Shown piece after piece: positions 36,015 through 43,031 of a stretch of 45,874 nt of DNA (within the stretch, counting starts at the first letter, position 1; each line of letters begins with the position of its first letter). Where the stretch lies: positions 1-45,874 of the forward strand of contig JACZSY010000003.1 in NCBI GenBank assembly GCA_022573975.1, written 5' to 3'. Both the position numbers and the translations under genes were made by a program. The DNA is from SAR324 cluster bacterium. Lineage in GTDB: Bacteria > SAR324 > JACQKK01. Below the pieces are notes generated by a model. The model saw only the letters and a program-made list of their open reading frames with translations, had not been told where the DNA came from and searched no databases.

Positions 36015-37364
36015 CTACAGCGCCTCGCGAAGCGCGGCCAGCCCCCGTTCGGCTTCCGCCGGATCGCAGTAAAGCGCCTCGATGGTGAAAACCTGATTGT
36101 ACCGCTCCAGCAGGACGGAAACCGCTTCCAGGGGCAGCCATTCCGGGCGGCCCAATATCTGCTGTTCCACATAGATGGGCGCCTCGTCCTTCCCCGTGTT
36201 GCTCCACCCCAGATTGGACAATCTCCGTTCCTCCTTGAGGTGGATGATTTCACATCCCTCGCCCTCCAGCTTGGCGACGGCCTTCATCACCCGCGCCCTG
36301 GATTCCCCATCGGGGAGGTCGCTCATCCGCAACAGGCGCGAAAGGGGGCGGCGATTCACGATTTTCGCGGCCCAGCGTCCTCCTTTGGCCCTGTGCAGCA
36401 GGTTCATCACGTGATCCTCGCGGGCCGAGAGAAAGCTTTCCAGGGAGCCGTCCAGCACCAGTTCGATTTCTCCGTCCTGGACCGCCCTTTTCAGAAAATA
36501 TTCGAACGGGAGCAGCGTCTTGTGAAAATATACCTGCATGGCCATATGGAATCGGGCCATCAGGAAATTTTCATAGGTATACAGGGCGTCATGGGCCAGG
36601 GTCATCACCAGCCCGCCGTCCATGACCGTACAGGAGAGCGATTGAATCAGCCTGGGCAGGTCGAACAGGCCGTAACTGACGCCGGCGAAATGGGCGTCCC
36701 TGCGCAGATAGTCCATGCGGTCCGCATCGATTTCTCCGCTGACGATCTGTTTGAGCAGTGGATACACCGTGATGCCGCTTCCCTGCCCGCCGCCAGACCC
36801 ATCGACGAGCGTGGCGCCGGGAGCGATACGCCGGTCGATGAGGGAGCAGATGGCCCGCGCATCCTCCATGGGCATCAAATCGGGTTTTTCTTCGGCCAGC
36901 GCGCGGATCGCCGCCACCGAATAATCCTCATGGGTGGCCCGCCCGGTTTTTTCGCCGCTCCGGTACCAGTCCCAGGGCAGTGGAAGTTGTTCCCGGCCGG
37001 GCAGCAGGGGTTCGAAAGAGTGGGAAAAGGGCGGATGTCCGAGATCGTGCAACAGGCCCGCCAGCCGGACGATGCCACGGAACCTGGCGTGGGCCGCGGA
37101 GGAAAATCCACAGTCCCGATAGGCCGCGGATTTGAGCGCGACCTGATCGAAAACCTGACCGGCGAGGTGCATCACACCCAGGGAATGACTGAAGCGGGTG
37201 TGCGTGGCCCCGGGAAAAACCAGGGAGGCGAACCCCAGTTGGGAGATGTATCGCAAACGTTGAACGAATCGGTGATCGATGATGGCGCGTTCGCGCGCAT
37301 CGAAAGGAATGGAACCGTGCAGAGGGCACCGCACCTCGAAGGGAGCCGGCGATGATGCATCCAT
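36015..37364 (-). CDS. HD-domain phosphohydrolase (dGTPase/SAMHD1-like, COG1078 type)
   Basis: 449 residues from ATG 37364; the ORF track begins at TTG 37463 with a non-conserved leader. The catalytic HD metal site is visible: H55-TRFSH60 and LLHDLGHPPFSH at about 104-115, with the distal Asp in DADRMDYLRRDA. The N-terminal PLHGSIPFDARERAIIDHRFVQRLRYISQLG matches this branch, which includes dNTP triphosphohydrolases and less defined phosphohydrolases. Which nucleotide it uses cannot be told. It faces the ribosomal cluster tail-to-tail. No good ribosome binding site precedes ATG 37364. Confidence 0.85.
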   Translation of the reverse strand: MDASSPAPFEVRCPLHGSIPFDARERAIIDHRFVQRLRYISQLGFASLVFPGATHTRFSHSLGVMHLAGQVFDQVALKSAAYRDCGFSSAAHARFRGIVRLAGLLHDLGHPPFSHSFEPLLPGREQLPLPWDWYRSGEKTGRATHEDYSVAAIRALAEEKPDLMPMEDARAICSLIDRRIAPGATLVDGSGGGQGSGITVYPLLKQIVSGEIDADRMDYLRRDAHFAGVSYGLFDLPRLIQSLSCTVMDGGLVMTLAHDALYTYENFLMARFHMAMQVYFHKTLLPFEYFLKRAVQDGEIELVLDGSLESFLSAREDHVMNLLHRAKGGRWAAKIVNRRPLSRLLRMSDLPDGESRARVMKAVAKLEGEGCEIIHLKEERRLSNLGWSNTGKDEAPIYVEQQILGRPEWLPLEAVSVLLERYNQVFTIEALYCDPAEAERGLAALREAL

Positions 37365-37444
37365 GAGGCTTAAAAATCCACGGCGGTGGCGGGATGGGCG
37401 CTCTTCTCGGTTTTCCGGGACGAATTCACAATAATCTCCACCGT

Positions 37445-37474
37445 TTGACAATCCAGGCCGCAATACCTGAAAAT
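37445..37474 (+). promoter_or_regulatory. Possible promoter for the SelW-like gene
   Basis: A consensus -35 (TTGACA) followed after 17-18 bases by a poor -10 (TGAAAA or GAAAAT). It lies about 75 bases before the SelW-like start codon, on the same strand. Confidence 0.35.
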
Positions 37475-37549
37475 ACCAATGTACCGAATATCGCTCTACT
37501 GAAAAGGATGAGCCACCCTATCATAATTTTCCCCGAAACGGCGTTGGTG

Positions 37550-37771
37550 ATGAAGATCGAGATCGAATATTGCGGGATGTGAAACTACCTTCCCGAGGCG
37601 GCCCGTGTGGCCTCCGAATTGAAAGGCTCACTGGGTGTGGAAACCAAATTGATCGAAGGCAGCAGGGGGATTTTCGATGTCAAGGTGGACGGGAAACTGG
37701 TGTACTCGAAAGACGAAACCCACAAATTCCCCGATCGGGGAGAGGTGTCCGGTCTGATTCAGGGCCGATAA
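37550..37771 (+). CDS. SelW/Rdx-family selenoprotein, in-frame TGA read as selenocysteine
   Basis: 73 residues, missed by ORF calling because of TGA at 37580-37582. Read through, the frame gives MKIEIEYCGM-U-NYLPEAARVA, continues with GVETKLIEGSRGIFDVKVDG, and ends VYSKDETHKFPDRGEVSGLI. This is the whole Rdx (SelW/SelT/SelH) thioredoxin-like fold: the beta strand, the CxxU redox motif at residues 8-11 followed by the conserved NY/aromatic-Leu-Pro helix, the GGxGxF-like turn and the C-terminal KxxxxFP. In Cys homologues the TGA position is Cys. Just downstream, GGCC-CGTGT-GGCC with flanking GG/CC could be the bacterial SECIS. The start could lie a few codons upstream (TTG, GTG or ATG 37508). 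The partner reductant and role are unknown; the family is thiol-redox. Confidence 0.85.
37597..37615 (+). promoter_or_regulatory. Candidate bacterial SECIS hairpin of the SelW-like gene
   Basis: GG-C-GGCC-CGUGU-GGCC-U-CC: inner 4-bp stem, a C-U mismatch, outer 2 bp. The apical loop contains GU and lies about 24 bases after the UGA, within the distance known for bacterial SECIS elements. A competing fold is GAGGC/GCCTC with a ten-base loop. No structure computation was run. Confidence 0.45.
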
Positions 37772-38080
37772 ACGTCTCCCTACGTTGGCGGAGGGTCACG
37801 GCCTGGAGCGATTAATTGGTCAAGGTGAATCTTTTTGCGCGGGTGCATCCCGCCGCCTGGGGCGAAAAAGAAGCCGGAGGTTCGATCCCCCGCTGTTTGC
37901 GGCGAGGCCGTTCATCGATTGTCTTGTCAGGGCAACGGATTTATTGTCAAGGCGAAGTAAGTATTGTCAAGCCCATGCAAAACCCCTAGGTTGGGGCAAT
38001 CATAAAAGGAAGAACACTGCCCGGATCGAAACGGTTCGTCTTCGGGTGGAGGACTCCCGGTAACTGGAGAAAAGCGGAAC
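37772..38080. other. 309-base intergenic region, no gene
   Basis: Between the SelW-like gene and the next plus-strand gene. It has AACGT/ACGTT arms just after the SelW stop, and a run of ATTGTC-type motifs (TTGTCAGGGCAAC, TTATTGTCAAGGC, GTATTGTCAAGCC) at about 37920-37975. A GGTTCGATCCCC stretch looks like a T-loop but no tRNA fold can be completed around it. Confidence 0.5.
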
Positions 38081-38452
38081 ATGGAAATCCACAAACCCCA
38101 ACGCGATAAACTCGGTGTCGGAAAATGGGACCTCACCACGACTCGCTATATTCCGTTGGGCGGCGGCTCCCGCTCCCGGCTCCCGGTTTACGACGATCCG
38201 ACACAAAGGCGGTATGTCGGTTTCGTCGGAATTGACGAATTCCTTTCCGCGGATATCTCCATGATCCCCACCCTGTATCAATTCCTGGGCGGGAAACCCG
38301 TGTTGCAGGAGGGAGACGCCGGAAAATTCACCGCCATGCTGCTCGGACAGACCATGGAGCGCCTGGAGGCGGCGACTTTGGCCATGGCGGATTCGGCGCC
38401 GGTGCTCGAGGAGGAGGAAGACGAAGAGGAGGCCGGCAATCCCGGCGATTAG
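38081..38452 (+). CDS. Small protein of unknown function with acidic tail
   Basis: 123 residues; family not recognised. Soluble, no signal peptide or membrane segment. Residues 1-105 look folded (KWDLTTTRYIPLGGGSRSR, YVGFVGIDEFLSADISMIPTLYQF), and the last 18 are almost all Glu/Asp (VLEEEEDEEEAG). ATG 38081 has CTGGAG about 12 bases and AGCGGAA about three bases upstream. It lies between the two selenoprotein genes, so a redox link is conceivable but not shown. It overlaps the convergent HTH gene at the 3' end by four bases. Confidence 0.65.
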   Translation: MEIHKPQRDKLGVGKWDLTTTRYIPLGGGSRSRLPVYDDPTQRRYVGFVGIDEFLSADISMIPTLYQFLGGKPVLQEGDAGKFTAMLLGQTMERLEAATLAMADSAPVLEEEEDEEEAGNPGD

Positions 38453-38793
38453 GCCGATTTCGGAGGCTTCGGCCGGGAGGGCGACCCTTTCCCCGTGATT
38501 TCCCTTCCCCCGGTTTCAGTCCGGGGGGTTCCCCGAGCCGCCGTGGTTCGAGCCTGCCGTGGCGTTCCGGCGGCCCCTTCCACCGCGCCCAACAGTTCCA
38601 GCATCGTCAGGCCCTTGCCCGAACCGCCGGGGAGGCGTCCATCGCGTTTCCAGCGTGTGACGGTTTTCGGGGAGACCCCCAGCATTTCCGACAATTCCAT
38701 GTTGTTGAAGTGGCGGAACAGGCCGCGGAAAAATGCCTCCACGTCGTCACCTTCATCCAATTCAATCTTTAAAGCGCCCAGTTCCAATCGCAT
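38449..38793 (-). CDS. Small helix-turn-helix DNA-binding protein, probable repressor
   Basis: 114 residues from ATG 38793, which has GGAGGAA seven bases upstream (the ORF track adds 12 residues). The HTH is clear at about 34-52: MELSEMLGVSPKTVTRWKRDGRLPG, with helix 3 followed by a GRLP turn as in MerR/XRE-type or excisionase-like proteins. A Thr/Arg/Pro-rich tail follows residue 80. Its promoter overlaps a large inverted repeat (38850-38880), which suggests autoregulation. It is divergent from the OsmC-like selenoprotein gene and may control it too. Confidence 0.75.
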   Translation of the reverse strand: MRLELGALKIELDEGDDVEAFFRGLFRHFNNMELSEMLGVSPKTVTRWKRDGRLPGGSGKGLTMLELLGAVEGAAGTPRQARTTAARGTPRTETGGREITGKGSPSRPKPPKSA

Positions 38794-38849
38794 GGTTGTA
38801 TTCCTCCGGCTGAAATGTTTCGTGTTCAAGGGGAATGAAAACAGGCTCT

Positions 38850-38880
38850 GCGGTATGTATACAAATGTATATTATACCGC
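38850..38880. promoter_or_regulatory. Inverted repeat operator in the HTH/selenoprotein divergent region
   Basis: GCGGTAT and ATACCGC arms 17 bases apart, with GTATAC and GTATAT inside. It lies in a 201-base divergent spacer and overlaps the -10 region of the predicted HTH promoter. A good candidate binding site for the neighbouring regulator. Confidence 0.6.
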
Positions 38881-38892
38881 GGCAAATGTCAA
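38864..38892 (-). promoter_or_regulatory. Predicted promoter of the HTH gene
   Basis: On the minus strand a consensus TTGACA (38892-38887), a 17-base spacer and TACATT (38869-38864). A perfect TATAAT is also nearby but at wrong spacing. It overlaps the inverted repeat. Confidence 0.5.
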
Positions 38893-38994
38893 TCCCCTTG
38901 GCCAAGGCCCTAATTGACCGGACATCCAATTAATGGTTGAGTAAAAAAAACCGTGCGATACCAGAAGGTTCACTCCTTGAAGAGGAATTCCACA

Positions 38995-39462
38995 ATGGGA
39001 GAGTTGATTCACACCTGCAAAATCAAGATTATCCGGGACAAAGGACCCGTGCGGCGGGCCTTCATCGAGCATTTCAAGGAACCTGTGTTCTACGGCATCC
39101 ATACCGCCATCGCCGATTTTTACGGGGTTCAACCCGAAGAGGAGTATCCGGCCACCCTGGACCACATGATATCCGCCATCGGCGCCTGACTGACCGGCAC
39201 TTTTGCCGGCGCGCTGGCAGCGCGCAAAATCCAATTGGGCCCGGGAGAACTTTGGAGCGAAGTGGAAGGCGATCTGGAGAAGGTCGAGCGCACCATCCGC
39301 ATCACCGAGGTGCGCGTCAAATATCATCTTCCGCTCAATCGCGAGGATGAGGAAACCGCCGAGCGGGTGATGAAGGTCCATCCGGCGGGATGCCCGGCCC
39401 ACGAAAGCGTCAAGGACTCGATCCGCATCAAAATCGACCGGGAATACGAGTATCGCGATTGA
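38995..39462 (+). CDS. OsmC/YhfA-like family selenoprotein, in-frame TGA read as selenocysteine
   Basis: 155 residues with TGA (39187-39189) at position 65. The ORF track splits it into 38953-39189 and 39235-39462, which are in the same frame. The joined protein reads LDHMISAIGA-U-LTGTFAGALA across the site and then VEGDLEKVERTIRITEVRVKYH, ending with the family signature VHPAGCPAHESV. In OsmC-like peroxidases the Cys at exactly this helix position (TAGCLTGT-like) is the peroxidatic residue; the second Cys, in GCPAH, is kept here. The enzyme thus probably reduces organic peroxides or a related electrophile with a selenolate. ATG 38995 has AGAGGAA eight bases upstream. Two GC hairpins follow the TGA. 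A frameshift is unnecessary since the frame is continuous, but a plain nonsense mutation is the alternative. Confidence 0.87.
39194..39225 (+). promoter_or_regulatory. Candidate SECIS region of the OsmC-like selenoprotein gene
   Basis: Two overlapping hairpins directly after the UGA: CCGGC-ACUUUU-GCCGG (39194-39209) and GCGCGCU-GGC-AGCGCGC (39209-39225). The second places its apical loop about 29 bases after the UGA, within the usual SECIS window. Which one recruits SelB cannot be decided by eye. Confidence 0.45.
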
Positions 39463-39511
39463 GCCTGACCGGCCGTTCGGTCCATTCCCCACACCCCAAG
39501 CCGGAGGCTGC

Positions 39512-39964
39512 ATGGGCATCGCACTCAACCAGGCGGAAATTGACCAGTACATGCTTTCCTCTCCCCGGGGCATCCTGTGTGTTTCCCGTGAAAATCAGGC
39601 GCCGCTGGCCCTGCCCATGTGGTTCGGATGGATCGATGGGAAGGTGATGATGAACACGCTGCTCACCTCTAAAAAGGTGGAACCCATCCGAAGGAACCCG
39701 CAAGTCTCCTTTCTGGTGGAATCGGGCGAAGCGTATTTCACCCTGAAAGCGCTGCTGGTCATTGGGACGTGCGAGATAATCGAGAATCAGGACGGCGCGG
39801 AGAACTGGATGCGGCGGCTCCAGCAGAACAAGCCCCTCTACCAGGCGTTGATTCCCGCCACGTGGCCCCCGCACCTGGAGCAGCATTATGCAAAGCCCCA
39901 TGCCGCCCTGGTGATCACTCCGTCCTCCATCACCTCCTGGGATTTCGGCAAAGTCCGGCGGTAA
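39512..39964 (+). CDS. Pyridoxamine 5'-phosphate oxidase-like (split-barrel FMN/F420) protein
   Basis: 150 residues. It begins with the QAEIDQYMLSSPRGILCVSRENQAPLALPMWFGW block typical of PPOX-fold proteins of the Rv1155/pyridoxamine-oxidase-like group, then KKVEPIRRNPQVSFLVESGE. Such proteins bind FMN, F420 or haem; the cofactor is not decidable here. It follows the OsmC-like selenoprotein by 49 bases on the same strand, so the two may be co-transcribed in a redox context. Its TAA stop is the start of a 31-bp tandem repeat. Confidence 0.8.
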   Translation: MGIALNQAEIDQYMLSSPRGILCVSRENQAPLALPMWFGWIDGKVMMNTLLTSKKVEPIRRNPQVSFLVESGEAYFTLKALLVIGTCEIIENQDGAENWMRRLQQNKPLYQALIPATWPPHLEQHYAKPHAALVITPSSITSWDFGKVRR

Positions 39965-40051
39965 CGCCGGCTTCATTGGCGCCGTCCGGCGTTGACGCCG
40001 GCTTCATTGGCGCCGTCCGCTGTTGACGCCGGACGCCATCGGCACCGCCTC
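39962..40051. repeat. 31-bp tandem repeat starting at the PPOX-like stop codon
   Basis: T(A/G)ACGCCGGCTTCATTGGCGCCGTCC plus GGCGT or GCTGT: copy 1 at 39962-39992 begins with the TAA stop, copy 2 at 39993-40023, and a decayed third copy from 40024. It fills the convergent gap to the SRAP gene. Confidence 0.88.
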
Positions 40052-40747
40052 TCAAGCGGTGGAATTGGGTGGATCGGCCGGTGCGATACAGCCGCTTCCC
40101 TCGTTGCTGGGATTGTTGACGTAGGTGCTCACGGGCACGGCCTCCATCCCCTCCCACTCACGGGAAGCCAGCAGGGAAAGGCGCTCGGGGCTTTCCCTTT
40201 CCTCCAGCTCCAGCCAGAGGGAATATTCATCCGGGAAGAGCAGGACGGGCATCCTGTGATGGATGGCTTTCATGGTGGAATTGGCGGCCGTGGTCAAAAT
40301 GGCGCAGGAGATAATCTCGGAGCCGTCCGCGCCCTGCCATTGTTCCCACAATCCGGCCATGGCAAAGGGAGCGCCATCGCCACGGCGGACATGATAGGGC
40401 TGTTTTCCATTGCCGGTTTTCGCCCATTCATAGAAGCCATCCGCGGGCAGCAGGCAGCGCCGCCTCTTGAAGGCGGAGCGGAAGCTGGGTTTTTCCGGCG
40501 CCGTTTCCGCCCGGGCGTTGATCATGCGGCTCCCCATGGCCGGGTCCTTGGCCCAGGAGGGCACCAGCCCCCATTGCAGGAACACCAATTCGCGTTCTCC
40601 CCTGACATTGCGCGCCTTCACGGCCACCACGGGTTGGCTGGGGGCGATATTGTAGCGGGGAGCCAGGGGCGGCAGGCTATCGAGCCCCAGTGAAAATTGT
40701 TCGGCCAGCGCCTTGGGATCGGAGGAAAGACTGAAGCGGCCGCACAT
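40052..40747 (-). CDS. SRAP-family (YedK/HMCES) abasic-site DNA-protein crosslink protein
   Basis: 231 residues. It starts MCGRFSL: after Met removal Cys2 forms the thiazolidine crosslink with abasic sites in single-stranded DNA. Other family residues are present: the Asn/Arg block INARAETAPEKPSFRSAFKRRRCLLPADGFYEW with the catalytic Glu, and the HHRMPVLL motif with the active-site His. Family members protect replication forks from AP-site breakage. It lies downstream of the anti-sigma gene on the same strand, separated by 119 bases that hold a GGCAGGGCC/GGCCCTGCC inverted repeat, so it may have its own promoter. Confidence 0.93.
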   Translation of the reverse strand: MCGRFSLSSDPKALAEQFSLGLDSLPPLAPRYNIAPSQPVVAVKARNVRGERELVFLQWGLVPSWAKDPAMGSRMINARAETAPEKPSFRSAFKRRRCLLPADGFYEWAKTGNGKQPYHVRRGDGAPFAMAGLWEQWQGADGSEIISCAILTTAANSTMKAIHHRMPVLLFPDEYSLWLELEERESPERLSLLASREWEGMEAVPVSTYVNNPSNEGSGCIAPADPPNSTA

Positions 40748-40775
40748 GAGGTGTTCATCTTGTTGAAGTGGAACG

Positions 40776-40829
40776 GGCAGGGCCCCAGCGTGACGCCCAA
40801 TCCGGGCAACACCGCCGGGCGGCCCTGCC
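40776..40829 (-). terminator. Long-loop inverted repeat between the anti-sigma and SRAP genes
   Basis: GGCAGGGCC (40776-40784) and GGCCCTGCC (40821-40829), perfect 9-bp arms with 36 bases between. It would fold after the anti-sigma gene on the minus strand. No T run, so its role as terminator is uncertain. Confidence 0.3.
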
Positions 40830-40866
40830 GGAGGAATCCCCCTGCTCGATGTTGTGGAAATAAAGC

Positions 40867-42114
40867 TTAGGGCGCCACGCCGGCGGGTTGGAGGCCATCC
40901 TCCAGTTTCGCATCGTTTTGTGATTCCGGGTCATCGGGGAATGGATCCGATTCGTTCAATTTGGGCTCCGCATCCGTTTTCGCCATCTCCTCCGCATCCA
41001 TCATGGCCTGAAGCTTCAACTTTTCGCCGGGTGGGGCCAGCATTTTTTCCAGCGGGGTCTCGGCGGCCGGGCCGAGCCCCGTGAAGGCCTCGGCCTTCGG
41101 GCGGGGGGGCGGGGGTCCGCCGGAAACTCCTGGGGTAAAAGGCGCGCCCGGGATCGGGGAGATGGGCTTGACCGCCACCCGGGGTTTCACGGCGCCACCC
41201 CCCGCAAGGCGGGAAGAGGCCTTTGCCCTGCTGCGGGAGGCTGCCGGGCGTCTGTTGCTCCGTGCTGGCGCGGTTTTGGGTCTTTTCGAGGCCACCGCCC
41301 GTGTCGTGGGGCCAACCTTCCCCCGCCGTTTGGCGGGCCGGGCCACGGTGCGGGTTGAAACCCGCACAGCCGGCCCGTCCAGCGCCGGTCTGTCCATCCC
41401 CATGGATTTCCTGTTTTGCAGGGAGCGGAACAGAATCACCGGAGCCGGGTGGCTGCCGGCGCCACTGCGCCACCGGTTTCGGACAAAGGAGGGAGCAGGG
41501 CCGCCCAGTTGCCTGATCACGGGGGTCGGGGTGAGCAAGGGCCTCCACACCGATTGTGGGAGTGCGGAAGGTGCGGGGAATCCCCCCCCAATGCGGAAGG
41601 ATTTGGCATTGCCGGCCGCGCGTTCCGTCCCGGCGGCGCTGGCGGCCTCCTTCCGGGGGGCTTCGGAAAGGGGGTCCACCGGCCAGAGCATCACGCCCGC
41701 CACCGTGGCCGCCACCGTGGCCGCCGAGATCGCCGAAGCCAGGGAAGCCATCATCCCCCATCTGCGATTTGGCCGTGATTTTTGCGTCTGGTCCGCTATC
41801 GGGGCCTGTGCCTGCGCCAGGGCCTGTGAGACCTGAGCGGAGGAGTCCCCGGAAGCCAGGTGGCTGGGGATCGGCTCCATGGTTTCGGCTTGGTCCACCG
41901 CATGGGTAAAGGCCTCCCAACTGGGCCCGAATTCCTTTTGCGCCCGCCCTTCACTCTCGATCTGTTTGAAAACGGCCAGGGTTGTGTCCAGCAGCTGTAT
42001 TTCCATCCTGCATTCGCCGCAGCCCTCCATATGCTCTTGCCAGGGCGGGGTCTGCAATTGCGCGGGGGATTCCACCGCCAGACGTTTTAACAGGGACATA
42101 CGATCACAGGGCAT
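40867..42114 (-). CDS. Membrane-anchored zinc-finger anti-sigma factor with long disordered periplasmic tail
   Basis: 415 residues from ATG 42114, which has GGAG seven bases upstream and overlaps the sigma stop by 11 bases; the ORF track adds 11 residues. The ZAS motif HMEGCGEC (H28-x3-C32-x2-C35, perhaps with C3) is at the cytoplasmic N-terminus and should clamp the sigma factor. A single membrane segment (MASLASAISAATVAATVAGVMLW) lies near 135-160. The rest, about 250 residues, is Pro/Ala/Arg-rich and low in complexity, with PPPRPK- and APPGEK-type stretches; it could sense the cell wall or be a protease target. The tail is unusually long for the class. Confidence 0.82.
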   Translation of the reverse strand: MPCDRMSLLKRLAVESPAQLQTPPWQEHMEGCGECRMEIQLLDTTLAVFKQIESEGRAQKEFGPSWEAFTHAVDQAETMEPIPSHLASGDSSAQVSQALAQAQAPIADQTQKSRPNRRWGMMASLASAISAATVAATVAGVMLWPVDPLSEAPRKEAASAAGTERAAGNAKSFRIGGGFPAPSALPQSVWRPLLTPTPVIRQLGGPAPSFVRNRWRSGAGSHPAPVILFRSLQNRKSMGMDRPALDGPAVRVSTRTVARPAKRRGKVGPTTRAVASKRPKTAPARSNRRPAASRSRAKASSRLAGGGAVKPRVAVKPISPIPGAPFTPGVSGGPPPPRPKAEAFTGLGPAAETPLEKMLAPPGEKLKLQAMMDAEEMAKTDAEPKLNESDPFPDDPESQNDAKLEDGLQPAGVAP

Positions 42115-42757
42115 GGACGTTCTCCGGCGATTGATGGCCTTCTCCATACAAAATCGGAGCCAGCACCTGTTTCAAACCTTCTCTCGCGTAATACAATCTT
42201 GATTTAACGCTGCCTTGGGGAATTTGCAGGATCACGGAGATTTCATGAACCGATTGATCTTCCAGGTAGTACAACACCAGGATCAGCCGGTGGTGTTCCT
42301 TGAGTTGGGCCAAGGCCCGATGCACCAGCGACTTTTGTTGTCCGTCAATCAAAATTCGTTCCGGATTTTTCCCGTTCTCCATCACCACCAGGGTGGAAGG
42401 AAGCTGAGAATACTCCGCTTCGTTTTCCGGCAAGGGCTGCCACCGTTTTCCCTTGTTTTTATGGCGGATGGCCTCGTTCACCGTGATCCGGTAGATCCAG
42501 GTCTTGAAAGCGGCCTGCCCCCGGAAATTTTCCAGATGGCGGTAGGCCAGCAGAAACACTTCCTGTACGATATCGTCCACGGCGGACTCGTCCTTGACGA
42601 TGGAGCAGGACAGACGCCCTACCATGTCGCGGTACTTTTTAAAGAGCACCTCGAACGCGGTCTGGTCTCCATTGAGGAAGGCCTTGATCAAAATATCGTC
42701 GTCAAGCCCGCTCCAGTCCGCCGTCTTTGCTCCCTGCTCTCCTTTTTTTCGCGACAT
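42104..42757 (-). CDS. ECF (sigma-70 family, RpoE-type) sigma factor
   Basis: 217 residues from ATG 42757 (the ORF track runs to TTG 42790). Region 2 is DQTAFEVLFKKYRDMVGRL...DDIVQEVFLLAYRHLENFRG...FKTWIYRITVNEAIRHKNK; region 4 is EHHRLILVLYYLEDQSVHEISVILQIPQGSVKSRLYYAREGLKQ, an HTH for -35 recognition. It is paired with the overlapping anti-sigma gene, the standard arrangement. The Deg-like genes directly upstream suggest an envelope-stress regulon. No clear ECF autoregulatory promoter (GGAAC-TCT type) was found. Confidence 0.93.
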   Translation of the reverse strand: MSRKKGEQGAKTADWSGLDDDILIKAFLNGDQTAFEVLFKKYRDMVGRLSCSIVKDESAVDDIVQEVFLLAYRHLENFRGQAAFKTWIYRITVNEAIRHKNKGKRWQPLPENEAEYSQLPSTLVVMENGKNPERILIDGQQKSLVHRALAQLKEHHRLILVLYYLEDQSVHEISVILQIPQGSVKSRLYYAREGLKQVLAPILYGEGHQSPENVHAL

Positions 42758-42834
42758 GATCCGTTTTCCGTCTGGTTCATGAAAATCCAATGCTGCCCCA
42801 GCAGTCTAACACCATCGTAATCCGAACCTTACCT

Positions 42835-42864
42835 TTTAGAGAAAAAATATGAATTTCCGTTCAA
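42835..42864 (-). promoter_or_regulatory. Possible promoter of the sigma/anti-sigma pair
   Basis: TTGAAC, 18 bases, TCTAAA on the minus strand, about 80 bases upstream of ATG 42757, in the only AT-rich patch of the gap. Resembles a sigma-70 promoter more than an ECF one. Confidence 0.35.
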
Positions 42865-42954
42865 ATGGGAAGACGTTATTTTCATGGCTCTCTCCGGTTG
42901 GAATTCGGCCCCAACGGCGTTATCCGGGCGATTGAGATTGAAAAAATGCCCGGC

Positions 42955-42996
42955 CGGGCCAACCCACCGCCCGCCCGGGCCAACCCACCGCCCGGC
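42955..42996. repeat. 21-bp tandem repeat in the protease/sigma gap, two copies
   Basis: CGGGCCAACCCACCGCCCGCC (42955-42975) followed by the same with a final GGC (42976-42996). Sits just downstream of the pseudoprotease stop, on its minus-strand 3' side. Confidence 0.85.
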
Positions 42997-43031
42997 CCGC
43001 CGGCGGGAGGATGGTGTTTTAGCGAAGATTT

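Noticed and set aside
37800-37900. Cobalamin riboswitch suggested by GGTGAATC
   Set aside because: No B12 box or matching helices nearby, and the following gene has no link to cobalamin.
37860-37930. tRNA-like T-loop (GGTTCGATCCCC)
   Set aside because: The T-stem does not pair (GGAGG against CCCCG) and no acceptor or anticodon arm can be built, including a tRNA-Sec.
38953-39462. Two separate short ORFs, or a pseudogene with a nonsense codon
   Set aside because: The halves are in one frame with no indel, both carry OsmC-family sequence, and the interrupting codon is TGA exactly at the redox Cys site. A second TGA-at-Cys case lies nearby, so selenocysteine is the better explanation.
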